DNA of 43,336 nt, from positions 1-43,336 of the forward strand of contig CANHAE010000005.1 of the NCBI GenBank assembly GCA_947458915.1, given 5' to 3'. The position numbers were made by a program, and so were the translations under genes. This DNA is from Bacteroidota bacterium (GTDB lineage Bacteria > Bacteroidota > Bacteroidia > Chitinophagales > Chitinophagaceae). This document shows, piece by piece, positions 8,841 to 16,426 of this stretch; the stretch's first letter is position 1, and each line of letters opens with the position of its first letter. A model generated the notes under the pieces. It was not told the origin of the DNA. It did no database searches and saw only the letters and a list, made by a program, of their open reading frames with translations.

Positions 8841-8848
8841 CAAAATTA
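8841..8848 (-). promoter_or_regulatory. Putative -7 promoter box of the yciO-type gene
   Basis: On the minus strand TAATTTTG matches TAnnTTTG and lies 13 nt before the start codon. No convincing -33 TTTG is seen. Confidence 0.35.
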
Positions 8849-8898
8849 CCCATTTTTATTACAACTTGTTTCCTTTTAATTTGTAAAAACAACTGCTT

Positions 8899-9546
8899 AT
8901 GTTTACCATTACCTATTTAGAAGAAAAAATACTTACGCGCGAAGCATTTAAGTTAGCAATAGAAACCCAAGAATGCTGTAAAGTAATATTTAGCAGCTCC
9001 CAAGTGGAGGATTATTGCAACTACTATCAAAAAAGCAAACAGCCCCCCGACTTATGTATCATAGCAGATAGTTATAATTACTTGCAAATAGTGCAAGTAA
9101 TCCGCTCCATAAAAGCTAGTAATACACACACTTACATTTTATTAAAGTCGGACGCTAAATTTATGAAAGCCATTTGCTATTTAATGAAGAACGGATTAAA
9201 CGGTATATTTTTTACCGACGAGCCGCTGATTGATTTAAAAAAATGTACCCGCACAAGAACGCGATTTAATTTATCTGCCGATAAAGCAAAGCTTATTACA
9301 AGTAATGTGTTGGGTGAAATAAATATTAGCGAATTAAACTACAACAGTTCTCCACTTACAAAAAATGAAATTGATTTTATTCAACAATGTAGCAAGGACT
9401 TAAGCTATGAAGAAATAGCAATTGCACTTGCAAAAAGTGTTTATACTATTTACGGCTATCGGGACCGAGTATTTAAAAAGTTACAAGTAAAACAAAGGGC
9501 CGCCATGGTAATGACAGCCCTTCGAAGAAATTATATTGACCTGTAG
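8899..9546 (+). CDS. LuxR-family response regulator with atypical receiver domain
   Basis: The 215 aa protein has a receiver-like N-terminal domain (about 1-120) and a LuxR-type helix-turn-helix (about 150-212, PLTKNEIDFIQQC through SYEEIAIALAKSVYTIYGYRDRVFKKL). The normal phosphate-acceptor spacing is P-D followed by Asp five residues later; here PPDLCIIADSY has Ala at that place (A56) and an Asp one residue further (D57). The acidic pocket at the extreme N-terminus is also poor (TYLEEK). Phosphorylation may therefore be lost or altered. No histidine kinase is adjacent. The targets cannot be read from the sequence; the gene is monocistronic and convergent with korB. Confidence 0.82.
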   Translation: MFTITYLEEKILTREAFKLAIETQECCKVIFSSSQVEDYCNYYQKSKQPPDLCIIADSYNYLQIVQVIRSIKASNTHTYILLKSDAKFMKAICYLMKNGLNGIFFTDEPLIDLKKCTRTRTRFNLSADKAKLITSNVLGEINISELNYNSSPLTKNEIDFIQQCSKDLSYEEIAIALAKSVYTIYGYRDRVFKKLQVKQRAAMVMTALRRNYIDL

Positions 9547-9567
9547 TGAAAAAGAAAGTATAAATAA

Positions 9568-10611
9568 CTATTTAATCTCCCAGGTTTCTCTACCACGAAT
9601 TAATTTATCTAAATCACCCATTCCTTTGCTAGTCATTGCTTCTTCAATTTGCATTGCCATCATGTTTTCATAAATAGGGCGATCCACTTGGAAGAATACA
9701 CCAAATGGACGAGGAAATATTGCACCTTCTTCAGAAGGGTTGTCAAATAAACGAGTTAATACTTGTGCTTTATAAAAATCATTTTCGTCATGAATCCATA
9801 AATCGTCTGCACTGTACTTTTCACCTATAGTAACTACTTCAGGGCGTAATCCATCTAAGCGTATACCTTTTTCACCATTTGCGCCAAATATTAATGGCTT
9901 GCCCTGTTCAAGGAACAATGCGTGTAAAGGCTTATTCGCTTTTTCTGTAAAAATTTCAAAAGCGCCGTCGTTAAAGATGTTACAGTTTTGATATATTTCT
10001 AAGAAAGAAGTTCCTTTATGTTTTTCGGCACGCGTGATCATTGTTTGTAAATGCTTGGGATCACGGTCCATACTTCTACCCACAAAACTTGCGTCAGCAC
10101 CTAATGCCAAAGCAGCAGGATTAAATGGATGATCGATACTTCCCATTGGAGTACTCTTCGTGATTTTATTTATTTCTGAAGTTGGAGAATACTGCCCTTT
10201 TGTTAAACCATAAATTTGGTTATTGAAAACTAAAAAATTAACATCAAAATTTCTTCTCAACATGTGAATGGTATGGTTACCACCAATACTCATTGAATCA
10301 CCATCACCTGCAACTATCCAAACACTCAACTCGGGACGAGAAGCTTTTAAACCACTGGCAATTGCAGTAGCGCGACCATGAATTGAATGCATACCATAAG
10401 TATTCATGTAATAAGGGAAACGACTACTACATCCAATACCACTTATTACTACAATATTTTCTTTAGGAACACCAATGGTTGGCATTACTTTTTGAACTTG
10501 TGCAAGGATTGAATAATCACCACAACCAGGGCACCAACGTACTTCTTGGTCAGACGAAAAATCTTTAGCAGTTAAAGTTGTAGATACAGGGGCAGCGGTT
10601 TCCGTAGACAT
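9568..10611 (-). CDS. korB: 2-oxoacid:ferredoxin oxidoreductase, beta subunit
   Basis: This TPP-binding subunit of a 2-oxoacid (probably 2-oxoglutarate) ferredoxin oxidoreductase oxidatively decarboxylates the 2-oxoacid to an acyl-CoA and reduces ferredoxin. The 347 aa protein shows the N-terminal cluster motif WCPGCGDYS (C27, C30), a further Cys in GIGCSSRFP (C61), and the TPP/Mg site GDGDSMSIGGNH (102-112) with N130 and the segment NQIYGLTKGQYSPTS. The alpha subunit normally lies immediately upstream on the same strand; here a glycosyltransferase gene is there, 64 bp away. The partner must lie elsewhere if the complex works. Confidence 0.92.
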   Translation of the reverse strand: MSTETAAPVSTTLTAKDFSSDQEVRWCPGCGDYSILAQVQKVMPTIGVPKENIVVISGIGCSSRFPYYMNTYGMHSIHGRATAIASGLKASRPELSVWIVAGDGDSMSIGGNHTIHMLRRNFDVNFLVFNNQIYGLTKGQYSPTSEINKITKSTPMGSIDHPFNPAALALGADASFVGRSMDRDPKHLQTMITRAEKHKGTSFLEIYQNCNIFNDGAFEIFTEKANKPLHALFLEQGKPLIFGANGEKGIRLDGLRPEVVTIGEKYSADDLWIHDENDFYKAQVLTRLFDNPSEEGAIFPRPFGVFFQVDRPIYENMMAMQIEEAMTSKGMGDLDKLIRGRETWEIK

Positions 10612-10675
10612 ACACTCAATTATTTAGAATGTGAAATTACGAAAATAGCCGCTTTATCAAGCAACTATTTTATGC

Positions 10676-11806
10676 TTATTTTACCTTTCTCCCCTTCCAG
10701 GTATATGTCTTAATTTGACCAAATAGGCCAGCAAATAAGGTATACATAATATGCAATGGTTGGTATAAAGTAAAATAACGCAAGTGGTTTCTTAAATTAA
10801 AGAAACGCGCAACAGGCTCCAAAAAGAATAATTCAAAAAAAGTTTTAAAAGCAAGTGCTATAATTAAAGACGAAAAATCGCCCACAAGCAACATAAGCAA
10901 GAAACTAAAGTTATATACATACACCAATAAAAGCACCCAAAAAATGGACGTATCGTCGTAATAACGGGCTTTACTAGACCAACGTATCCTTTGCATGATA
11001 AAATCCTTCCATTTATGTAAGGGCTTAGTAAGTACCACCGCATCAGGATGGAACAAATAACCAACCCCACCTGTTAAAGTGGCTTTCATTTTATGCATTA
11101 GGAACATATCATCCCCGCTAGCAATATGGTCAACGCCTTGGTAACCACCTACAGCAATAAAAGCCGACTTTTCAAAAGCAAGGTTTGCACCATTGCACAT
11201 GGAATGCTTACCAGCGCCTACTGCAGCGGCAGTAATCCCTTGTAAAGCCATGAAATCTAAAAGCTGAAACTGGTTCAAAACACCCTTTTCTTGCGTAAAC
11301 ATTACAGGGGCAGCAACAAACACAGGATGTTCTTTAATAATAAATTGGTTATATAAGGAAAGCCAAAGTGGAGGTACAAGGCAATCGGCATCGGTGGTTA
11401 CAATCCAATTACCGTTGGCTTGGCTAACCGCTTTTTCAATAGCCTTTTTCTTAAATGAATTCAATTCACCTGGCTTATAATAATCGGCCAAACTCAACAA
11501 ATGCACCTGAGGGTAATTGGCGCTAATGGCTTTAACAATAAATGCGGTATCGTCCTCCGAAAAATCGTCAATAACAATCACTTCAAAATGGGCAATTGGG
11601 TAATCCTGGTTAAGTATAGAATCAATACAGGCTTTAATATTAGCAGCCTCATTGCGTGCAGGTATTACAACGGTAAAATAGGTAAAGCGGCGCACATCAA
11701 TGGGAGTAAAAGGCTTCAATTTATCGAACCAGTTACGGTAGGCCATCAACAATCCGGCATATAAAATGGTTAAAAAAAACACAAGCCAGTCAAGTAAAGC
11801 TAACAT
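10676..11806 (-). CDS. Membrane-anchored family 2 glycosyltransferase
   Basis: A GT2 (GT-A fold) enzyme of 376 aa with one N-terminal hydrophobic helix (about 2-22) and C-terminal hydrophobic segments (about 285-370). The catalytic domain carries the nucleotide-binding VVIPARNEAANI, the acidic IDDFSEDDT, the metal-binding TTDADC (DxD-type) and a QRIRW motif (Q-x-x-R-W), typical of processive or inverting membrane GT2 enzymes. The sugar donor and acceptor cannot be predicted from the sequence. No polysaccharide-biosynthesis genes lie nearby; it is followed by korB and divergent from marR. Confidence 0.87.
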   Translation of the reverse strand: MLALLDWLVFFLTILYAGLLMAYRNWFDKLKPFTPIDVRRFTYFTVVIPARNEAANIKACIDSILNQDYPIAHFEVIVIDDFSEDDTAFIVKAISANYPQVHLLSLADYYKPGELNSFKKKAIEKAVSQANGNWIVTTDADCLVPPLWLSLYNQFIIKEHPVFVAAPVMFTQEKGVLNQFQLLDFMALQGITAAAVGAGKHSMCNGANLAFEKSAFIAVGGYQGVDHIASGDDMFLMHKMKATLTGGVGYLFHPDAVVLTKPLHKWKDFIMQRIRWSSKARYYDDTSIFWVLLLVYVYNFSFLLMLLVGDFSSLIIALAFKTFFELFFLEPVARFFNLRNHLRYFTLYQPLHIMYTLFAGLFGQIKTYTWKGRKVK

Positions 11807-11839
11807 AGCTCGAAGTTAACGGGTTTTTTGGGCTAAATA

Positions 11840-11872
11840 TTTGCAGAAATCCCAAATTAGGTTGTATTTTTG
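11840..11872 (+). promoter_or_regulatory. Promoter of the marR-acyl-CoA dehydrogenase operon
   Basis: A -33 element TTTG (11840-11843) is followed after 21 nt by TATTTTTG (11865-11872), matching the Bacteroidota pattern TTTG-N19-21-TAnnTTTG. The predicted transcription start falls near 11879, inside the palindrome described next and about 16 nt before the marR ATG. Confidence 0.55.
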
Positions 11873-11874
11873 AA

Positions 11875-11890
11875 TTAGTTGCATAACTAA
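11875..11890. promoter_or_regulatory. Candidate MarR operator (autoregulation)
   Basis: TTAGTT-GCAT-AACTAA is a perfect palindrome placed over the predicted transcription start and 4 bp before the marR start codon. AT-rich palindromes of the form TAGTTGC..AACTA are typical of MarR-family sites. The position suits repression of the regulator's own operon; binding itself is an inference. Confidence 0.6.
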
Positions 11891-11894
11891 CTAT

Positions 11895-12350
11895 ATGTCA
11901 AACAACCAATTTAAGCGAGGCGAATTATACAGTGTTATTAATGGCATGGCCACCACGGCCGTGGCGCGTCGCTTGCAAAAGAATTTTAGAAATGCTGGAT
12001 TAGAAATAACCATTGAACAATGGTCGGTACTTTACCACTTATGGAAAGAGGATGGATTAAGCCAACAAGAATTAGGCACAAGAACTTTTAGAGACAAAGC
12101 AAGCATCACAAGGTTAATTGATAATTTAGAAAAAATAGGTTTAGTAATTCGTGTTGCATCAAAAACGGACAGAAGAGTAAATTTAGTTTGTTTAACAGAT
12201 GCAGCAAAACCATTACAACAAATGACTTATGATTTAGCAAATCAAACAATGCATGAGTCGTTAAAGAATATTTCAAAAGAAGAAATTGAAATTGTGAAAA
12301 ATGTATTTCAAAGGGTATATGATAATTTAACAAGCCCAGATTTAATCTAA
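11895..12350 (+). CDS. MarR-family transcriptional regulator
   Basis: A 151 aa winged-helix regulator. The recognition region follows the MarR pattern: QWSVLYHLWKEDGLSQQELG, then RDKASITRLIDNLEKIGLVIR and the wing KTDRRVNLVCLTD (DxR motif) near residues 95-108. It lies 17 bp before the acyl-CoA dehydrogenase gene and surely shares its transcript. A perfect palindrome at its promoter suggests autorepression, relieved by a ligand that could be an acyl-CoA or fatty acid given the partner gene. In related bacteria such regulators often head fatty-acid oxidation operons; here only the dehydrogenase follows. Confidence 0.92.
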   Translation: MSNNQFKRGELYSVINGMATTAVARRLQKNFRNAGLEITIEQWSVLYHLWKEDGLSQQELGTRTFRDKASITRLIDNLEKIGLVIRVASKTDRRVNLVCLTDAAKPLQQMTYDLANQTMHESLKNISKEEIEIVKNVFQRVYDNLTSPDLI

Positions 12351-12367
12351 CATAAAAAAATAAAAAT

Positions 12368-14143
12368 ATGGCAACTACAATTAAAGGCGGAGAATGGATC
12401 ATTAAAGACGTAGCAGCAAGTGACATATTCATCCCAGAAGAATTTAATGAGGAGCAGCTAATGGTAAGAGATATGTGTAATCAATTCTTGGATACTGAAG
12501 TACTTCCTATTGTAGACAGAATAGATAAACTAGAACCAGGTTTGATGCCAGGCTTACTTGCAAAAGCAGGTGAGCAAGGATTATTAGGCATAACTATTCC
12601 AGAAGCCTACGGTGGTTCAGGAAAAGATTTCATTACTTCCACTATTGTTGCAGAAAGTTTAGGAGGAGGTTATTCATTCTCTGTTGCAAACGCTGCACAT
12701 ACAGGGATTGGCACATTACCTATATTATATTTTGGTACCGAAGCGCAGCGACAAAAATATGTTCCAAAATTAGCAAGTGGTGAATTCAAAGGTTCTTACG
12801 GATTAACAGAACCTAATAGTGGATCCGATGCATTAAGCGCAAAAACAACTGCAAAATTAAGTGCCGATGGAAAGCATTATTTATTGAATGGTCAAAAATG
12901 TTGGATTACAAACGGAGGATTTGCAGACGTGTATACCGTGTTTGCAAAAATTGATGGTGAACAGTTTACCGCGTTTATAGTAGAACGCGGCATGGAAGGA
13001 TTCACACAAGGACCTGAAGAACATAAAATGGGTATTAAAGGATCTTCTACCGTACAATTATATTTTCAAGATTGTAAAGTACCTGTAGAAAACGTGTTAG
13101 GAGAAATTGGAAGAGGACATATTATTGCATTTAATATTTTAAATATTGGGAGGTTAAAACTTGGTGCAGCAACATTAGGTGGAGCAAGACGTGCACTAAC
13201 TACAACTATCCAGTATGCAAAAGCAAGAGAACAATTTAAATTACCTATTGTAAAGTTTGGTGCCATTCGCCACAAGCTAGCAGAAATGGCAATTCGCTCG
13301 TGGGTATGTGAAACAGCACTATACCGCGTATCAAAAAATATAGACGAAAAAGAACATGAATTATTCGCAAGTGGCAAGGACTTATCGGCTGCCTTATTAG
13401 GTGCCGCCGAAGAATATGCAATTGAGTGTGCTATTTTAAAAGTGTTTGGTAGTGAGGTGTTAGATTTTATAGTAGACGAAGGGGTACAAGTGCACGGAGG
13501 AAATGGATACAGTGACGAATATTTAATTTCAAAAGCATATCGCGATAGTCGTATTAACAGAATTTACGAAGGAACAAATGAAATCAACCGTTTGTTAACC
13601 GTAGATATGGTATTAAAACGCGCCATGAAGGGCCAATTAGATTTAATGGGACCTGCAATGAACGTACAAAAAGAATTAATGAGTATTCCTGATTTTGGAG
13701 CAGAGGAAGAAGGCTTATTTGCAAAGGAGAAAAAAGCAGTTGCTAATTTCAAGAAATGTATTTTAATGGTAGCCGGCGCAGCAGTGCAAAAATTAATGAT
13801 GACCTTAAATAAGGAACAAGAAATATTAATGAACATTGCCGACATGTCAATCATTACATTCCATGCCGAGTCAGCATTATTAAGGTTAGAAAAATTAACC
13901 GCAACAAAAGGAGAAGCGGCAACAAGTATTCAAGCAGATATTGTTAGAACCTATATTTCCGATGCTTCAGATGCGATTAATAAAGCAGGTAAAGACGCAC
14001 TAAATAGTTTTGCCGAAGGGGATGAATTAAAAATGATGCATATTGGATTAAAGCGTTTTACTAAAACAGAACCATTTAATACCAAAGAAGCCAGAAGAAG
14101 AATATGCGCACAACTAGTAGCAGATGATGGCTACAAATTATAA
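12368..14143 (+). CDS. Acyl-CoA dehydrogenase (long form with C-terminal extension)
   Basis: This FAD enzyme catalyses the first step of fatty-acid beta-oxidation, alpha-beta desaturation of acyl-CoA. Residues 25-410 form the standard ACAD fold: YGLTEPNSGSDALS (about 144-157) and CWITNGG in the FAD region, VHGGNGY near 375-381, and YEGTNEI with the catalytic Glu at 401. Residues about 430-591 are a helical extension, as in VLCAD-like enzymes, ending with RRRICAQL. The 591 aa length suits that class. It is cotranscribed with marR; thiolase and 3-hydroxyacyl-CoA dehydrogenase genes, common partners, are absent here. A strong terminator follows. Confidence 0.93.
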   Translation: MATTIKGGEWIIKDVAASDIFIPEEFNEEQLMVRDMCNQFLDTEVLPIVDRIDKLEPGLMPGLLAKAGEQGLLGITIPEAYGGSGKDFITSTIVAESLGGGYSFSVANAAHTGIGTLPILYFGTEAQRQKYVPKLASGEFKGSYGLTEPNSGSDALSAKTTAKLSADGKHYLLNGQKCWITNGGFADVYTVFAKIDGEQFTAFIVERGMEGFTQGPEEHKMGIKGSSTVQLYFQDCKVPVENVLGEIGRGHIIAFNILNIGRLKLGAATLGGARRALTTTIQYAKAREQFKLPIVKFGAIRHKLAEMAIRSWVCETALYRVSKNIDEKEHELFASGKDLSAALLGAAEEYAIECAILKVFGSEVLDFIVDEGVQVHGGNGYSDEYLISKAYRDSRINRIYEGTNEINRLLTVDMVLKRAMKGQLDLMGPAMNVQKELMSIPDFGAEEEGLFAKEKKAVANFKKCILMVAGAAVQKLMMTLNKEQEILMNIADMSIITFHAESALLRLEKLTATKGEAATSIQADIVRTYISDASDAINKAGKDALNSFAEGDELKMMHIGLKRFTKTEPFNTKEARRRICAQLVADDGYKL

Positions 14144-14180
14144 TTATGGCTTGTCAATGAATTAAGGATATGAATTGTGG

Positions 14181-14216
14181 AAAAAGAGCGTTTCGTTAAT
14201 CTGAAACGCTCTTTTT
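14181..14216. terminator. Bidirectional rho-independent terminator
   Basis: A perfect 14-bp stem (14181-14194 and 14203-14216) with an 8-nt loop, A-rich on the left and T-rich on the right. It separates the convergent acyl-CoA dehydrogenase and Lrp-family genes. Confidence 0.92.
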
Positions 14217-14241
14217 CGTTACTAGACATGGGATTAAAAAA

Positions 14242-14718
14242 CTAAACCACTTTTACATTGCGTGAGAAACTTTCTTCTAAAGAAATTAAAGTTTCAGTAC
14301 GCTCAATACCTTTAATTTTTTGTAATTCATCATGTAACACAAAACGTAATTGTTGAATGTCTTTACAAACTATTTCAGCGAACATGCTATAGTTACCTGT
14401 GGTATAATTTAAGCGCACTATTTGAGGGATATTTTTTAGTGCAAGGGCAACCGAATCATACATTGAACTTTTTTCCAAGTAAATACCAATGAAGGCAATA
14501 ATAGTATAGCCTAATGCTTTAATATCAACGGCAAGTTTTTTACCTTGTACAATTCCCAATTCTTCTAGTTTCTTAATACGTACATGAATGGTGCCACCAG
14601 AAACAAAAAATTGCTTCCCCAAATCGGCATAGGAAACTTCGGCATCAAGCATCATAGCTTGAATAATTTGCAAATCCAGCTTATCGAGGTTTTTGTCGGC
14701 ATTTAATTTAACGCTCAT
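14242..14718 (-). CDS. Lrp/AsnC-family transcriptional regulator
   Basis: The 158 aa protein has an N-terminal helix-turn-helix (about 10-60: LDKLDLQIIQAMML, VSYADLGKQFFVSGGTIHVRIKKLEELGIV) and a C-terminal RAM/AsnC ligand-binding and oligomerisation domain (about 68-150, with VRLNYTTGNYSMFAEIVC and IKGIERTETLISLE). It probably senses an amino acid, but which one is not visible. It is monocistronic; the upstream region is the long intergenic stretch that holds a 14-bp palindrome and the structured RNA. In the recognition helix a Gly-Gly pair (SGGTIHVRI) takes a place that is often polar. Confidence 0.92.
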   Translation of the reverse strand: MSVKLNADKNLDKLDLQIIQAMMLDAEVSYADLGKQFFVSGGTIHVRIKKLEELGIVQGKKLAVDIKALGYTIIAFIGIYLEKSSMYDSVALALKNIPQIVRLNYTTGNYSMFAEIVCKDIQQLRFVLHDELQKIKGIERTETLISLEESFSRNVKVV

Positions 14719-14829
14719 AATGAATGCTATTTTTATATTATTTTAAATATAATGGCAATTTATTAAATATTTTCTACATTTTAAAATTAATACTTAAATA
14801 ATTTGCAATGTATAGGCTAATACTTTAGT

Positions 14830-14843
14830 TTTGATATATCAAA
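14830..14843. promoter_or_regulatory. Perfect 14-bp palindrome, candidate operator
   Basis: TTTGATATATCAAA is a perfect palindrome 112 bp upstream of the Lrp-family start codon and about 38 bp upstream of the structured RNA at 14881, where it would cover the -35/-33 region of an RNA promoter. It also supplies a TTTG on each strand. It could be an operator for the Lrp-type protein; this is inference. Apart from this site, 14719-14880 holds only AT-rich sequence with no credible coding frame. Confidence 0.4.
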
Positions 14844-14880
14844 TGAGGAATTAAACACTTATAGGATGCGTTCTTAATAC

Positions 14881-15043
14881 TGTGGGGTGATGAAATTTTG
14901 GCATACATGCCTCCTTGTCTCGGAGGTGGGGATAACGGGATAAACGTAACATAGAGCCGTCTAGCAATAGGCGACCAGGGTCGACCACTGAACTTTGTGT
15001 TATAGCTAACTGCCTCTTGGAGGTTCGAGCCCTCCCCCTACAG
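14881..15043 (+). ncRNA. tRNA-like structured RNA with a ~92-nt insert in place of the variable arm
   Basis: No coding frame covers this stretch. Its ends fold as a class II tRNA: acceptor 14881-14887 with 15036-15042 (7 bp, one G-U; 14880 with 15043 adds an eighth), T8, a Leu-like D arm (ATG/CAT at 14890-14892 and 14906-14908, loop with GG at 14900-14901), anticodon arm CCTCC-TTGTCTC-GGAGG (14910-14926) and T arm GGAGG-TTCGAGC-CCTCC (15019-15035). T33, G53, TTC, the purine at 57, A58 and C61 are present. Read literally the anticodon is GTC, but position 37 is T instead of a purine. Nucleotides 14927-15018 contain a 10-bp stem (14947-14956 with 14993-15002) capped by a small hairpin (14972-14983). 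No CCA is encoded. An alternative elongated, 6S-like hairpin is possible because 14910-14914 can pair with 15019-15023 and 14922-14929 with 15010-15017. A terminator follows at once, so a stand-alone transcript is likely. Function unknown. Confidence 0.6.
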
Positions 15044-15048
15044 CAACT

Positions 15049-15082
15049 AAAAACCCGGCACTGAAAAGTGACCGGGTTTTTT
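15049..15082. terminator. Rho-independent terminator of the structured RNA and of dctA
   Basis: Stem AAAAACCCGG/CCGGGTTTTT (15049-15058 with 15072-15081) extended by CAC/GTG with one bulged A, loop TGAAAA. It ends in six T on the plus strand and in five T on the minus strand, so it can stop both the RNA at 14881 and dctA coming from the other side. Confidence 0.88.
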
Positions 15083-15124
15083 AATTAGTAATGATATGCC
15101 TGAAAAGTAAAAGTATACTGATAA

Positions 15125-16363
15125 TTAAGTCCCAACTACTTCTTTGAAAGTTTTCATATCTATGGACTTTTCATGCTTAGCTATAACTACAGCAGCAACC
15201 GCATTGCCAATAAAATTGGTAACGGACCTGGCTTCGCTCATAAACCTATCAACCCCTATTAATAAAGCCAAGCCTTCTAAAGGAATTACACGAATAGCGG
15301 TTAAGGTTGAAGCAAGCACAATAAAACCACTACCTGTAACACCTGCAGCACCTTTGCTTGTAATTAAAAGGATTCCAAAAATAGTGATCTGTTGTGAAAT
15401 TGAAAAATGAACATCAAAAACCTGTGATAGAAAAATAATGGACATGCTTAAATAAATAGAAGTGCCGTCTAAGTTGAAGCTATAACCGGTAGGGATTATT
15501 AGTCCAACGACTGATTTCTCACAACCTGCTTTTTCTAGTTTTTCCATGACAGATGGCAAAACTGCTTCACTACTACTTGCACCTATTACAATAAATATTT
15601 CTTCCTTAAGGTATTTTAAAAGTTTTATTAAGCTAAAACCATAATAGCGCATTATGCCATTAAGTACTATAAAAATGAATATAATAACTGTGGCATAAAA
15701 AGTTAACATAAACTTACCCAATACTAACAAGCTACCAATACCAAACTTGCCCATGGTGTATGCCATACCACCAAAAGCCCCAATAGGACTAAGTTTCATT
15801 ATGATGTGTAATATATTGAAGAGTGCTTTATTAATTACCCCAAAAGTATTAATGATTCCCTCATTCCCTTTTTTTATCATCATTAATCCAACAGCAAAGA
15901 AAATACTAAAAAAAAGTATTTGAATAATATCTCCTTTAGCAAATGCACTAATAATATTATCTGGCACAATATGTGTAAAAAAATCAAGCCAATTCATAGC
16001 TTTGCCTTTTTCTACGAAAGTGTCAACTTTTTGAATATTGGATGAACCTAAAACAACACCAGCTCCTGGCTTAACGATAGTGCCAACAGCTAATCCAATA
16101 AATAAAGCTATAGTAGAAACAATTTCAAAATATAATATTCCTTTACCTCCAACCCTTCCAACTTTTTTCATATTGCCAGCACCAGTGATACCTAAAACGA
16201 CAGTAAAGAAAATAATGGGAGCAATAACCATTTTTATTAAATTAATGAAAGTATCACTAATTACTTTCCCAATTTCATAAAATGACGGTATATAAATACC
16301 AACAATAATACCAAAAATTATACCGATTAAAACCTGTACATATAAAATCTTGAAATACTTCAT
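15125..16363 (-). CDS. dctA: C4-dicarboxylate:cation symporter (DctA, DAACS family)
   Basis: An inner-membrane symporter importing succinate, fumarate, malate or related acids with H+ or Na+. The 412 aa protein has the family's eight-helix pattern, the serine motif GASSSEAVLPSV (261-272) and IPTGYSFNLDGTSIYL (290-305), then SKGAAGVTGSGFIVL and the C-terminal VDRFMSEARSVTNFIGNAVA. These last segments are those of DctA rather than GltP or GltT. It is the last gene on the strand that carries the mannan locus, 63 bp after the CE2-type esterase. It may be cotranscribed by read-through, but its substrate does not belong to mannan breakdown. Confidence 0.88.
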   Translation of the reverse strand: MKYFKILYVQVLIGIIFGIIVGIYIPSFYEIGKVISDTFINLIKMVIAPIIFFTVVLGITGAGNMKKVGRVGGKGILYFEIVSTIALFIGLAVGTIVKPGAGVVLGSSNIQKVDTFVEKGKAMNWLDFFTHIVPDNIISAFAKGDIIQILFFSIFFAVGLMMIKKGNEGIINTFGVINKALFNILHIIMKLSPIGAFGGMAYTMGKFGIGSLLVLGKFMLTFYATVIIFIFIVLNGIMRYYGFSLIKLLKYLKEEIFIVIGASSSEAVLPSVMEKLEKAGCEKSVVGLIIPTGYSFNLDGTSIYLSMSIIFLSQVFDVHFSISQQITIFGILLITSKGAAGVTGSGFIVLASTLTAIRVIPLEGLALLIGVDRFMSEARSVTNFIGNAVAAVVIAKHEKSIDMKTFKEVVGT

Positions 16364-16426
16364 GAATTAAACATATTAAAAATTAGAAATGAGGATTATT
16401 TAAAATTGGCATGATGGCTAAATTTA

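Noticed and set aside
14954-14990. Group II intron domain V in the tRNA-like RNA (it contains GAGCCGT)
   Set aside because: The rest of the domain V hairpin, including its tetraloop and returning strand, is missing, and no reverse transcriptase is nearby.
14881-15083. tmRNA, SRP RNA or RNase P RNA
   Set aside because: It is too short for tmRNA or RNase P RNA, has no tag frame, and lacks the conserved SRP and RNase P core sequences.
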